64,000 nucleotides of DNA from CAVRRZ01 sp963723745 (GTDB lineage Bacteria; Actinomycetota; Actinomycetes; Mycobacteriales; Geodermatophilaceae): the NCBI GenBank assembly GCA_963723745.1, contig CAVRRZ010000004.1, forward strand, positions 682,001 through 746,000, given 5' to 3'. The notes under the pieces are model-generated. The model saw only the letters and a program-made list of their open reading frames with translations. It was not told the origin of the DNA and ran no database searches. This document shows positions 8,410 to 16,565 of the stretch, one piece after another; within the stretch, counting starts at the first letter, position 1, and every line of letters begins with the position of its first letter. Position numbers and translations under genes: made by a program.

Positions 8410-9228
8410 TCAGCCGAGGCCCTCCGCCGACGACGTGATCGCGGCAACCAGCTCGTCGCCGTCCAGGAGAACCCGGTCGTTGTGGTCGGCGCCGGGCACC
8501 TCGACCAGGCGGACCAGCCCCGCCGCCGCGTCGGCCACGGCGCGGCTCTGCGCCGGCGGCACGATCGAGTCGGCGGTCCCCAGGACGACGACGGTCGGCG
8601 CCTCCACCCGCGCCACGAGCTCGGCCACGGGGTAGCGGTCGCGCAGCAGCGCGCGCACCGGCAGGAACGGGTAGTGGTGGCTGCCGACGGCGGCCAGGTC
8701 GGTGAACGGCGAGCGCAGCACGAGCCCGGCCGGCGGATGCTCGACCGCAAGCTCGGTGACGACGGCGGCGCCGAGGCTCTCCCCGAAGTAGACCAGCCGG
8801 TCGGCGGCGACCCCCTGGTCGAGCAGCCATTGGCGGGCCCCCCGGACGTCGCGGGCCAGCCCGGCCTCGGTCGGGCTCCCCGGGTTGCCGCCGTAGCCTC
8901 GGTAGTCGAGCAGCAGCACCGACAGGCCGGCATCGTGCAGCGCCGCGGCCAACGGCGCCCGCAGGTCGCGGGATCCGCCGTTGCCGTGCGCGACCAGGAC
9001 GGCCGGGGCGTCGTCGCGACCGGCCGGCAGCCACCAGGCGGCGAGCTCCAGCCCGTCCGAGGTGGTCACCACGACGTCCGCCGCGCCGGGCAGCACCGCG
9101 GCCGCTGCGGGCACGGGCGCGCTCCCGGGCAGGTAGATCAGCCGGCGCTGCAGCCCCCAGAACGCCCCGGTCACGACGAGCCCGAGCAGGACGACGGCGA
9201 CGAGGAGGGCGGTGAGCCGGCGGAGCAC
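8410..9228 (-). CDS. Membrane-anchored alpha/beta hydrolase (BEM46/YqkD-like)
   Basis: 272 residues with one N-terminal membrane helix (ALLVAVVLLGLVVTGAFWGL) and then an alpha/beta-hydrolase fold. Visible features are the oxyanion strand VLVAHGNGGSRD, the motif LLDYRGYGGNPG, nucleophile Ser151 in GESLG, acid Asp220 in LGTADSIVPP and His249 in GADHND. This is the pattern of the BEM46/YqkD group, serine hydrolases of unknown substrate attached to the membrane. The GTG start at 9228 is one base from the cutA stop, so the two may share a message. Confidence 0.85.
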   Translation of the reverse strand: MLRRLTALLVAVVLLGLVVTGAFWGLQRRLIYLPGSAPVPAAAAVLPGAADVVVTTSDGLELAAWWLPAGRDDAPAVLVAHGNGGSRDLRAPLAAALHDAGLSVLLLDYRGYGGNPGSPTEAGLARDVRGARQWLLDQGVAADRLVYFGESLGAAVVTELAVEHPPAGLVLRSPFTDLAAVGSHHYPFLPVRALLRDRYPVAELVARVEAPTVVVLGTADSIVPPAQSRAVADAAAGLVRLVEVPGADHNDRVLLDGDELVAAITSSAEGLG

Positions 9229-9229
9229 C

Positions 9230-9556
9230 TCACGCCTCGCGCGTCTCCGCGGCGAGCCACTCCAGGTAGGCGGGGTTGCCGCCGGTGAGCGGCAGCGCGA
9301 TCACGCACGGGACGTCGTAGGGGTGCAGCTGGTTCGTCCGCTCGACGATCGCCGGCACCAGCGACCGCCGGGTGTGCAGGGCGACCCGCGCCTCCGTCTC
9401 GTCGTGGACGGCGGACTGCCAGCGGTACACGGAACGGATCGCCGGCGTGATCTGCCCGCACGCGGCCAGCCGCTCCGCCACCAGGGTGCGGGTGAAGCCG
9501 GCCAGCCACTCGGCGTCCCCGGCGGTGACGACCACCTCGCAGAACTCGTCCTCCAC
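9230..9556 (-). CDS. cutA: Divalent-cation tolerance protein CutA
   Basis: 108 residues, the standard CutA1 length. It has EVVVTAGDAEWLAGFTRTLV, the segment ERLAACGQITPAIRSVYRW and EARVALHTRRSLVPAIVERTNQLHPYDVPCV, all hallmarks of the small trimeric ferredoxin-like CutA fold. CutA has been linked to copper tolerance in E. coli, but its molecular role is unsettled. The GTG start at 9556 leads directly into the core fold. It is followed closely by the alpha/beta hydrolase. Confidence 0.93.
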   Translation of the reverse strand: MEDEFCEVVVTAGDAEWLAGFTRTLVAERLAACGQITPAIRSVYRWQSAVHDETEARVALHTRRSLVPAIVERTNQLHPYDVPCVIALPLTGGNPAYLEWLAAETREA

Positions 9557-9595
9557 GTCCGCATTCTCGCCCGCCGGCCGGGTAGCCCGCCGTCC

Positions 9596-9832
9596 ATGAC
9601 CGAAGAGATGACGATCGACGTCGACGGGGAGAGCTACCTCGTCCGGGCCGACGGCGACGGCCTCCGGGTCGGCCGCCGGGTCGCCGGCGACGTCATCTGG
9701 CTGGACACCGTCGACGGCGGCCTGCTGCCCGATGCCGCGAGGGAGGCGGCGCGGCGCGGCGACACGGACGACGAGTCCCTGCGGACGGCGATCCGCGGCA
9801 TCGTCGAGGCCGAGGCCCGGCGCGGCGGCTGA
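9596..9832 (+). CDS. Small hypothetical protein
   Basis: 78 residues, acidic, with no signal or membrane segment. It starts MTEEMTIDVDGESYLVRADG and looks like a short beta-rich domain followed by a helix. A weak TAGCCC box 7 nt upstream suggests a leaderless start. I do not recognise a family. It is divergent from cutA and convergent with the secreted protein at 9842. Confidence 0.6.
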   Translation: MTEEMTIDVDGESYLVRADGDGLRVGRRVAGDVIWLDTVDGGLLPDAAREAARRGDTDDESLRTAIRGIVEAEARRGG

Positions 9833-9841
9833 TCGCTCCGG

Positions 9842-10306
9842 TCAGCAGGCGGTCGAGACCGCCGTGCCCGTCGAGGTGTACGTGCAGTGGTCGACCAGGG
9901 TGCCGGAGGTGTTGCGCAGGTAGGCCGTGTCGCCGGTGTTGTTCCAGACGTACCAGCTCTGCTGCCAGTAGCGGGTCGAGATGCCGTTGCTTCCCTCGCC
10001 GGTGCGGAGCGTGACCGTGCTCTTCGGCTTGATCGTCGTCGCGGGGAACGTGTACACGACCCCGGCCTTGTCGCGGATGGTCCAACCGGTGACCGTCCGT
10101 GGGCTCGACGTGGTGTTCTTCAGCGTGACGTACTCAGCGTTCAGGCTCGTGTTGCTGCCGGTGTCGTTGCCGGGACTGTTGTAGTAGATCTTGGCGATCA
10201 CGACCCACGGGGTGGCGGCGTGAGCCGGTGCCGCCGCGGCGACGAGCCCTCCGATCACGAGGGCGGAGACGACAGCGCTCACGGCTGCGCGCATGCGGAC
10301 GGTCAC
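9842..10306 (-). CDS. Secreted lamin-tail-domain protein
   Basis: 154 residues: a signal peptide (AVVSALVIGGLVAAAAPAHAA) and then a single beta-sandwich with the lamin-tail (LTD) pattern, seen in SLNAEYVTLKNTTSSPRTVTGWTIRDKAG and YLRNTSGTLVDHCTY. Actinobacterial proteins of this form are secreted single-domain proteins of unknown role. The GTG at 10306 has GGGGAG five to six bases upstream and is preferred over the ATG at 10294. Two cysteines near the C-terminus (HCTY and TAC) may form a disulphide. Confidence 0.8.
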   Translation of the reverse strand: MTVRMRAAVSAVVSALVIGGLVAAAAPAHAATPWVVIAKIYYNSPGNDTGSNTSLNAEYVTLKNTTSSPRTVTGWTIRDKAGVVYTFPATTIKPKSTVTLRTGEGSNGISTRYWQQSWYVWNNTGDTAYLRNTSGTLVDHCTYTSTGTAVSTAC

Positions 10307-10434
10307 GTGGACTCCCCAGCTGACGGTTGCGTTCCGGAACAGCAGACACCTCCCACGGCGTCGCGTCCAGGCCGCCCACCCCTCGTGTCCCACCAGGCAC
10401 TCGAGCAGCTGGAATCGTGCGATCCGCTCGCGAT

Positions 10435-10947
10435 TCAGTCCGCGACGTCGGGCGGCCAGACGACGCGGAACCGCTCGAAGACGATCTCGTGCTCGTCGGT
10501 GAACTGCTCCCCGCGCGCCGCGCAGACCCTGTTCCAGTAGTTGCGGTGCCCGAGCAGCCAGTCCTGGCGACTGCGATCACCCTCCCCCTCGTCCCAGGCG
10601 AACGCGTCGTCGACGCTACCGATCGGGCCGAGCCGCAGCTCCGTCGTCCGCAGGACGGCGCGCGGCGCGCCGGAGCCGTCGCAGGCGACCCAGTGCCCGC
10701 CGATCCTCGGCAGCGGAGCACCCTCGGCGGCGAAGTCGGCGACCAGGCCGGCGGTGGCGTGCTTGGGGCCGTGCAGGACGAGACCGATGAGCTCGTCGGC
10801 CAGTTCGCGGGAGTCGCCGAACTGCTCGACAGGGTGCTCGTCGTCGGCACGGACCGACCCCGGGGAGGCGGCCACGTAGTCGGTCCACATGCGCTCGGCC
10901 GCGTCGAGGTCGAGCGGTCCCAGGGGAGTGCGGTCAGGTGCGGTCAC
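10435..10947 (-). CDS. ASCH-domain protein
   Basis: 170 residues. The segment KHATAGLVADF, the run PRAVLRTTELRLGPIGSVDDAFAWDEGEGD and the terminal EHEIVFERFRVVWPP match the ASCH fold, a PUA-like beta-barrel thought to bind RNA or modified nucleosides; some members hydrolyse N4-acetylcytidine. The GTG at 10947 was chosen because the region upstream in the same frame is low-complexity and crosses the promoter of the divergent gene at 11136. Confidence 0.8.
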   Translation of the reverse strand: MTAPDRTPLGPLDLDAAERMWTDYVAASPGSVRADDEHPVEQFGDSRELADELIGLVLHGPKHATAGLVADFAAEGAPLPRIGGHWVACDGSGAPRAVLRTTELRLGPIGSVDDAFAWDEGEGDRSRQDWLLGHRNYWNRVCAARGEQFTDEHEIVFERFRVVWPPDVAD

Positions 10948-11135
10948 GGTCGGCAGTGTGGCAATCCATGGCGTCCCCGGCGCTCGACCGAGCGGTGTGG
11001 TCGCTCCCGGACCGATGACGACCCGCGGACGATCCTGTGACGGAACTGTGACGGCCGACTCGCCAGATTGGTGTCCTTCGCGTCCGACGGCGCTGACCGC
11101 GGCCGGGCGTGCCCACCGAACGAAGGGGAAGACCG

Positions 11136-11699
11136 ATGCGCCGTACTGCCACGCTCGCGGGTCTGGTGCTCGTGGGAGGCCTTCTGGGTCCAAGCGCCGC
11201 GCTCGCCGAGGACGACCACCGAAAGGGCAAGAACCAGCTCCGCTGGGTCGCCGTCGAGGATTCCTTCACCGCCGTCCTGCCGGACGGCGAGACGTTCACC
11301 GACGACGATCCTCCGCCCGACGAGGCCGAGACGCCGCCCGTGGGCACTCGGATCTTCATCGGCGAGGTGCTGTACGAGGCGGACCGCGACGGGGATCGCG
11401 GCGACGAGGTCGGTCGCACGTACATCGAGTGCACCGCCCACATCGCGGACAACAACTTCCTCTGCGACATAGCCTTCGTCCTCGACGAGGGATCCCAGCT
11501 GCACGGAAGCGTGCACATCGACTTCACCGACCTTCCGGAGGGCGAGAGCGCGACGTTCGACATCGCGGCGACCGGCGGGACCGGCGATTTCGCCCGGGCC
11601 GTCGGCGAGGTGTCGCTCACCGACCTGACCGACCAGGAAGACCCGGAAGCCGAGACGGTGTCGCTCTACGAGACCGAACTGAAGTTCGTGCGGAAGTAG
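11136..11699 (+). CDS. Secreted allene-oxide-cyclase/dirigent-like protein
   Basis: 187 residues with a Sec signal peptide (ATLAGLVLVGGLLGPSAALAE) and a single beta-barrel. The motifs VGTRIFIGEVLYEADRDGDRG, RTYIECTAHIADNNFLCDIAFVLDEGS and ATGGTGDFARAVGEVSL follow the allene-oxide-cyclase-barrel-like family of actinobacterial secreted proteins, structurally related to plant dirigent proteins. Enzymatic activity is not proven for these. GGGAAG lies 5 nt before the ATG at 11136. A strong hairpin follows the stop. Confidence 0.8.
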   Translation: MRRTATLAGLVLVGGLLGPSAALAEDDHRKGKNQLRWVAVEDSFTAVLPDGETFTDDDPPPDEAETPPVGTRIFIGEVLYEADRDGDRGDEVGRTYIECTAHIADNNFLCDIAFVLDEGSQLHGSVHIDFTDLPEGESATFDIAATGGTGDFARAVGEVSLTDLTDQEDPEAETVSLYETELKFVRK

Positions 11700-11715
11700 G
11701 TCGGCGGTCGAGATG

Positions 11716-11743
11716 GGGCGCCGTGAGCACGCTCACGGCGCCC
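11716..11743 (+). terminator. Hairpin after the allene-oxide-cyclase-like gene
   Basis: A perfect 12-bp stem, GGGCGCCGTGAG, with a 4-nt loop, starting 17 bp past the stop. There is no U-tract, as is common for actinobacterial terminators. Confidence 0.7.
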
Positions 11744-12102
11744 GCCCTCGTGGCGCGGAATCTCCGGAGCCGTCCGGCGTTGCATCGGGTGCCGGTCCGT
11801 TTCATGCCCCCGGGCCTCACCTTCGCCGCTACGAGCGGCCACTCGCCGAGAGGCGGCTGTCGGACCGGCACCCAGAGCGCGGCGGCCGCCCGGTGATCCC
11901 GGACGGCCGCCGTTGCTCTTGGGGTCCGTGGACCCACTGCTCACCCGAGCCGGATCCTGCCCTTGCCGACGGGAGCTGCCGACCTCGCGGCCGGAGTCGG
12001 CTTCTGGGGCCGAACGCGACGACGTCCGCGTCGGGGAAGGCTGCCCAGTGCGACGGCCGAGAGTCATCACTGCGGGAGCCACGATGCAGTCGGTTGGGGG
12101 CG
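11744..12102. other. Gene-free stretch
   Basis: About 360 bp without a convincing gene; the open frames have no recognisable domain, ribosome site or codon bias. A second, weaker hairpin (9-bp stem CGGCGGCCG) lies around 11879-11911. The 3' end carries the promoter of the micro-protein gene at 12155. Confidence 0.5.
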
Positions 12103-12108
12103 TAGCGT
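12103..12108 (+). promoter_or_regulatory. TAGCGT -10 box of micro-protein gene
   Basis: The string CGTAGCGTC lies 47 bp before the ATG at 12155. The same CGTAGCGTC occurs 48 bp before the paralogous gene at 23234, the only other place with this downstream gene type. Confidence 0.45.
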
Positions 12109-12154
12109 CGGCCTCGCGGAGCCACTCGGGGCTCCCGATCGAGGGAGCGCCGTC

Positions 12155-12292
12155 ATGGCCGACAAGTCCCCGCGTCACTCGATGACGAAGAAGTCCGGCA
12201 AGTCCATCAAGGAGAAGCGCGCCGAACGCAAGTCCAAGGGCGCGGACGCGCCGTCGCAGATGGACCAGCTGACCCACTCGAAGAAGCACTGA
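12155..12292 (+). CDS. Lys/Arg-rich micro-protein, paralogue of 23234
   Basis: 45 residues, strongly basic, with no membrane segment. It shares the pattern M-DKSP, KKS-KSIKEKRAER, PSQ and QLT with the protein at 23234-23389, while the spacers differ, so selection has kept the motif. GAGGGAG lies 8 nt before the ATG. Similar short proteins are, as far as I recall, annotated as hypothetical in other actinobacteria. A nucleic-acid or ribosome-associated role would fit the charge but is only a guess. Confidence 0.8.
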   Translation: MADKSPRHSMTKKSGKSIKEKRAERKSKGADAPSQMDQLTHSKKH

Positions 12293-12393
12293 CCGCCGGC
12301 CTGCCCGGCGAAGTTGGCCGGAGCGCCCTGTCCCACCTCGGGACGCGACGCGCTGCCGAATCTCGGTGCGGTCCGGTGGGACGAATCGCGACC

Positions 12394-12399
12394 TACCGT
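12394..12399 (+). promoter_or_regulatory. -10 box, leaderless small membrane protein gene
   Basis: TACCGT, 6 nt before the GTG at 12406; it favours that start over the ATG at 12376. Confidence 0.5.
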
Positions 12400-12405
12400 T
12401 CCAGC

Positions 12406-12630
12406 GTGCTGCGCTGGCTGTACGCCCTCGTCGTCGGAGCAGTCGTCTCCGGATTCGCCTTCCTGCTGGTGACCGGCGAGTACACGAAGGACGGTCCGGT
12501 CATCCTTCGGCTCGTCGGAAACCATGGCGTCCACCGCGGTGACCTCTTCGTCCTGGCCGGCTGGCTCGTCGCCGTCCTGGCCGTGCTCGCGCTGACAATC
12601 GCCGCCCGGCGTGCCGACCGCGAAACCTGA
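12406..12630 (+). CDS. Small two-helix membrane protein
   Basis: 74 residues with two membrane helices (WLYALVVGAVVSGFAFLLV and LFVLAGWLVAVLAVLALTI) separated by a short loop holding GEYTKDGPVILRLVGNHGVHRGD. The helix-loop-helix layout and the conserved-looking HGVHRGD loop suggest a real, lineage-specific protein. No known family was recognised. Stop at 12630, convergent with the protease. Confidence 0.65.
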   Translation: MLRWLYALVVGAVVSGFAFLLVTGEYTKDGPVILRLVGNHGVHRGDLFVLAGWLVAVLAVLALTIAARRADRET

Positions 12631-12660
12631 GCACGGAGCCGTGGGGACGCGTGCCCGCCA

Positions 12661-12702
12661 CCACGGATGCGCCGCCGGACGCCACGGATACGCCGCCGGA
12701 CG
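12661..12702. repeat. Two tandem 21-bp units beyond the protease stop
   Basis: Two copies, 12661-12681 and 12682-12702, differing by one base and built on CCACGGAT and GCCGCCGGACG. A 21-bp period (seven codons) is typical of coding repeats; on the minus strand they lie 10 bp past the protease stop and would read in another frame as a Gly/Ser/Val-rich heptad. Confidence 0.6.
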
Positions 12703-12711
12703 CGTCAGCCG

Positions 12712-14448
12712 TCAGCGACCACGCACCGCCCCCTGGGCGTCGACGATGCCCTCGCCATACAGTCCGTTGCGGCGCGTCGAGCCCTCGCACACGGCGTTCC
12801 AGTCCGGCGGCCGCCCCTCGTCGGTGTAGATCTCGACGCCGCCCGTAGGGCACGGGTGGTCGTCCGCCGTCCGCGCGAGCACGCGCGCGACGACCGCGGG
12901 GTCGAGCGCCCGGCCCTTGCCGCGGGTGCGCTGGCCTCTCTCCTCGATGATCAGCGCCGCTACTCCGGTCACGTGCGGCGAGGCCATCGACGTGCCCTGC
13001 AAGTACGTGTAGAAGCCGCAGACGTCCTCGTCGTCGCAGAACTTGACGGAGAACTCGTCGACCGGGTCGCCGTTCTCGTCCGCCAGTCCCTCGGAGATGG
13101 CCAGGTCCATCGGGTACGACGACAGGATGAGGTTGCCCGGCGTCTGGAACTCCGGCGTCCCCACGAAGTCGCGATACCACCCGCCGGGAGCCGCGACCTC
13201 GACGTCGCCCAGGCCGTAGTTGGAGTAGTCGGCCTTGGTCGTCGACGGGCCCACCGCGGACACCGAGATGACGTGCGGCGCCTCGGACGGCAGGTCCAGG
13301 CAGGTGTTCTTGACGACCCGCGGCCGGGCGGTGCCCTCCGGGTAGTCCGGGCTGGACGGGTCGAACCGGGTGGGCGCGGCGAGGTCGGTGAAGGCGTTGC
13401 CGGCGGATCCGACCAGGGTGACTCCACGTCGGTGGGCATAGGCCACCGCATCCAGGACCAACCGTCGGACCAGCCGCTGCTGCTGCAGCTCCTCGTCGGT
13501 CACGGTGCCCTCGACGTACTCGTCGCGGGAGGAGCAGTTGAACAGCCACGGGTCGGTGTAGAAGCTCATGTTGACGACGTCGAGGCGGTTCTTCGCCGCG
13601 TAGGTGATGGCCGCGACCGTCTCGTACAGGAAGAAGTAGCCGGAGTCCTGGCCGGCCCGCAGATTGATCAAGGTGGCGTCGGGCGCCACACCCGCGATAC
13701 CGAAGTCGTTGGCGGCGGCCGCGGCGATGCCGGCCACGTGCGTACCGTGCCCTCCCTGGTCCACGTCCGCCGGGTCGACGCAGCTCTCGAACTCGCACGG
13801 GCCGTCGATCTCGGGGATGTCGGTCGTGAAGTTCCGCGACCGCTTCGCGTCGAAGTTCGGGGCGAGGTCGGGGTGACTCGCGTCGATACCGGTGTCGATG
13901 ATCCCGATGTCGACGCCCTTGCCGGTGGCGCGACGGTGCGCGCCGTCGGCGGTCGCGCCGATCATCTCCATGTTCCACTGCAGCTCGGCCAGTGGCTCTT
14001 CGTCGGGGCGGTTCCCGCCCTGCGTGCTCCCGACTCGACCGGCGTTCGCCCGATCGGCTGCCCCCGGCCGTTCCTCGGCGAAGCGGTGCGGCATCCCGAG
14101 TCGGGAGGTGCCGACGGCATGGTTGCGCGCCGCCCCGGTGATCCCGCCGCTGGTCCGTACCTTCTCCAGGAACGCCGCATCGGTGGAGGTGACCAGAGCG
14201 ACGCCCACCTGCTCGGTGACGTCCTCGACCGTTCCTCCCGCGGCCCGGATGGTGGCGACGGCTTCCTCCGAGGCCCCGGTGAAGGAGACGACGTACTCCT
14301 CACCCGCCCCGGCGGAGGCGTGTCCGGCCGCAGCGTCCTCCGCGGCCCCCGTCGCCGTCGTGGAGGTGCCGAGCACGGCCGTGGTCACCACGGCGAGGAC
14401 TCCGAGTCGCCTGAGCAGACCGCGTGGGACAGGCCGTTGGTGCGACAT
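12712..14448 (-). CDS. Secreted subtilisin-like serine protease (S8 family)
   Basis: 578 residues. A signal peptide (GVLAVVTTAVLGTSTTATGAA) is followed by an I9-like propeptide (EEYVVSFTGASEEAVATI) and an S8 catalytic domain with Asp in IIDTGID (about residue 185), His in GGHGTHVAG (about 233) and Ser in GTSMASPHVTG (about 487). An insert with paired cysteines (GPCEFESC, FCDDEDVCGF) suggests disulphides in an exported enzyme. The product is probably an extracellular protease. GAAGGG lies about 8 nt before the ATG at 14448. The tail ends GLYGEGIVDAQGAVRGR with no cell-wall anchor. Confidence 0.93.
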   Translation of the reverse strand: MSHQRPVPRGLLRRLGVLAVVTTAVLGTSTTATGAAEDAAAGHASAGAGEEYVVSFTGASEEAVATIRAAGGTVEDVTEQVGVALVTSTDAAFLEKVRTSGGITGAARNHAVGTSRLGMPHRFAEERPGAADRANAGRVGSTQGGNRPDEEPLAELQWNMEMIGATADGAHRRATGKGVDIGIIDTGIDASHPDLAPNFDAKRSRNFTTDIPEIDGPCEFESCVDPADVDQGGHGTHVAGIAAAAANDFGIAGVAPDATLINLRAGQDSGYFFLYETVAAITYAAKNRLDVVNMSFYTDPWLFNCSSRDEYVEGTVTDEELQQQRLVRRLVLDAVAYAHRRGVTLVGSAGNAFTDLAAPTRFDPSSPDYPEGTARPRVVKNTCLDLPSEAPHVISVSAVGPSTTKADYSNYGLGDVEVAAPGGWYRDFVGTPEFQTPGNLILSSYPMDLAISEGLADENGDPVDEFSVKFCDDEDVCGFYTYLQGTSMASPHVTGVAALIIEERGQRTRGKGRALDPAVVARVLARTADDHPCPTGGVEIYTDEGRPPDWNAVCEGSTRRNGLYGEGIVDAQGAVRGR

Positions 14449-14631
14449 GGCGCATCCCTTCCCCGGCAGGCCTGGGACAGAACGGGGCGGCCTGGTCACA
14501 GCCGCGGGCCGCACCGGGAAGTAAAGCGAGTCGGGATCGTCCGTGTCGAGAGGAACGGACGCCGTCCGTCGCCGACCGGTGCTCGCCGACGGTCCTCGCC
14601 CCGGATGGAGCGCTCACGGACGGCCGCCCGG

Positions 14632-15009
14632 TCAGCCCCCGGGCCGGGCCAGCCGCATGCGCCGGACCACCGCACGGACGCCGAGCGCGCCGAGCAGCAG
14701 CAGGTCGACGCCGGCGACGCCGGCACGCCAGAGCCCGTTCTCGCGACAGTCGTCGCGGACGGCGTTGCGCGCGGTCACCTCGGTCTGGGCGATCCGCTGC
14801 TCGTGGGTCCACGTGGCGACGGCGTCCTCGTGGCCCTCCTCCAGGTCCTCGACGCGGGACCGCGCGGGCAGGAGAACGGTGTCGACCTTGCGCTCCTTCG
14901 CGGCGAGGATGTCGGAGAGCTTGTCGGCCGTCTTCTTGGCAGCCGTCGCCTTCGCGGCCAGCTCGTCGGCCTTCTGGCGGGCCGCCAAGACCGCGGACTC
15001 CGCCGCCAC
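14632..15009 (-). CDS. Coiled-coil protein with C-terminal membrane helix
   Basis: 125 residues. An Ala/Lys/Glu-rich helix of about 75 residues (AVLAARQKADELAAKATAAK onward) should form a coiled coil. Two cysteine-flanked polar stretches follow, and a hydrophobic segment (GVAGVDLLLLGALGVRAVV) ends in the basic tail RRMRLARPGG, so it may be tail-anchored. The GTG start at 15009 is the only good one in a frame open since 15077. No family recognised. Confidence 0.55.
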   Translation of the reverse strand: MAAESAVLAARQKADELAAKATAAKKTADKLSDILAAKERKVDTVLLPARSRVEDLEEGHEDAVATWTHEQRIAQTEVTARNAVRDDCRENGLWRAGVAGVDLLLLGALGVRAVVRRMRLARPGG

Positions 15010-15078
15010 GTCGGCCGCCAGCAGGCCGTCAGCCAGGTCGGCCCGGGTTGCTAACCGAACGGAGCGCCCGCCGACGCC

Positions 15079-15645
15079 CTAATCGGTACTCGACCGACGA
15101 AACGGAAAGAACCGGCGACGCCGCGGCTGCGGCTCAAGTAGGGGGCGCTCGGGGGCCACGATCTCCAACGCCACCTGCCAATAGTCGATCGGGCGCTCGA
15201 AGCCTTTGGCCAACCCCTTCTCGAGGAACTCGCGGAGTGGAGCGATTCGCCCTCCGTCGGGCTCCTGGAGCGTCTCGCCGCCTTGCCACGCGGTGCACAC
15301 CGCCCGGGGCGGCAGCTCCCCGTCGTGCCACTCCAAGTCGTATGGGAGCAACCACAACTGACCCTCGGCATCCAGGATCAGTTCACCGTGACCCCAGCCG
15401 ACACTGAAGAACCAGCCCTCACGGTCGGCGAGCAGCCAGAACGACGCCCTACCCCGTCGACGTACGAGGGCGTACTGCGACTGTGGCTGCAAACCCCGCT
15501 GCAGTGCCCGGTCACGGAACTCCCTGCCGAGGGCCAACAGTCGGGCTTGTCGAGCAGCCTCCTCAGCGCGCTGGCGCGAATCCCGATCGGCCTGTTCGCG
15601 AGCCACCCGCTCGTTCATCCTTCGCCGGTCGTCGTCGACGCTCAT
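15079..15645 (-). CDS. Hypothetical protein with charged coiled-coil N-terminus
   Basis: 188 residues. An Arg/Glu/Gln-rich helix (RMNERVAREQADRDSRQRAE onward) precedes a compact domain with repeated Trp and Gly (FWLLADREGWFFSVGWGHGE, LDAEGQLWLLPYDLEWHDGE) and a Pro/Arg tail. I do not recognise the domain. The ATG at 15645 was chosen because the frame upstream runs through the next gene's 3' end without a start of better quality. Confidence 0.6.
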   Translation of the reverse strand: MSVDDDRRRMNERVAREQADRDSRQRAEEAARQARLLALGREFRDRALQRGLQPQSQYALVRRRGRASFWLLADREGWFFSVGWGHGELILDAEGQLWLLPYDLEWHDGELPPRAVCTAWQGGETLQEPDGGRIAPLREFLEKGLAKGFERPIDYWQVALEIVAPERPLLEPQPRRRRFFPFRRSSTD

Positions 15646-15754
15646 GGGACGGCATTCTCGCCACAGCGTCCAGCCGAGGCGAGCGGCAGGCGGCGGATCG
15701 GTCAGAGGAGCCCGGCCCCGAACCCTCGTCGGAACCAGCGCCAGCAGGCTCCTG

Positions 15755-16420
15755 TCAGGGCTGGCGGAACCGATGCCAGCGCTTTCGGTCGCCTGCCCAC
15801 CACGCCACGACGTCCACGGCCCGGAGCAGGGAGATCGGTGGATCGACGGCCAGCGCGACGACGTCCTCGAAGAAGCCACGGTCCGCCTCGATGTCTGCGC
15901 GGACGACATCGGAGAACACGAGGAAGAAGTCGCCCCACGACCGCCGCCGGCCCATCGGCGGGATCCGGGGCGTCGCGCCCAACAGGTAGACCTTCTCGAC
16001 GTTGCCGTCCCACAGTGGGATCAAGCGCGGCCGCTTGCGGTGCAGCACCTTGGAGAGGACCGTGCCCCGCGAGCCTGGGATCCCGCGCCGGTCGATCAGC
16101 GCGAACATGCGGCGCACACTCTCGCGCTCGTCGTCGGTCGCGTCCAACACCGAGGCCTCCGGCCGGATGGTGTCCAGGGACTCCTGCAGCTGCGGCCGGA
16201 CCGCCTGCAAGCTCTCGTAGACGCGCAGGCCGAAGTGCTTCACGTTCAGTAGCGGTTGGGTCAGCAGGTCGGCGTCCGTCAGCGGCCCCAGCGCCCGAGG
16301 CGCCTCGTACCGCTCGTAGGCCGGGTAGCCCCACCCGGACCCGTCCGTGAGGTACCGCCGCGCGGGGTCGAACGCCTCGTCCCGAGGCACCCGGATCCCG
16401 CCCACCCGCACCGTCTCCAC
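15755..16420 (-). CDS. DUF6308-like protein
   Basis: 221 residues, soluble. The segments FDPARRYLTDGSGWGYPAYE, TQPLLNVKHFGLRVYESL, VLSKVLHRKRPRLIPLWDGNVEKVY and SLLRAVDVVAWWAGDR resemble the DUF6308 family of actinobacterial proteins with unknown role; the RPRLIP-D motif is its most recognisable feature. It starts at ATG 16420. Family name is given from memory and is moderately certain. Confidence 0.65.
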   Translation of the reverse strand: METVRVGGIRVPRDEAFDPARRYLTDGSGWGYPAYERYEAPRALGPLTDADLLTQPLLNVKHFGLRVYESLQAVRPQLQESLDTIRPEASVLDATDDERESVRRMFALIDRRGIPGSRGTVLSKVLHRKRPRLIPLWDGNVEKVYLLGATPRIPPMGRRRSWGDFFLVFSDVVRADIEADRGFFEDVVALAVDPPISLLRAVDVVAWWAGDRKRWHRFRQP

Positions 16421-16565
16421 GGTCGGCAGCGTGACACGGCCGCAACGGAACGCCGCCGCGGTTGCTGCCCCGGCGTGTTCCGCCCGAGCGGAGAGGCGGG
16501 CCTCCGCCCGGCCCCGGCCACAGTGACGGAGGGACCGGGCCCGAGCGGAGAGAAGGCAGCCCCGG
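16421..16565. other. Intergenic space after the tad operon, with duplicated 14-mer
   Basis: The sequence GCCCGAGCGGAGAG occurs twice, at 16482-16495 and 16539-16552. Around the first copy GCGGAG and CTCCGC (16488-16507) could form a weak stem, a possible end of the tad message. Nothing coding seen. Confidence 0.45.
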
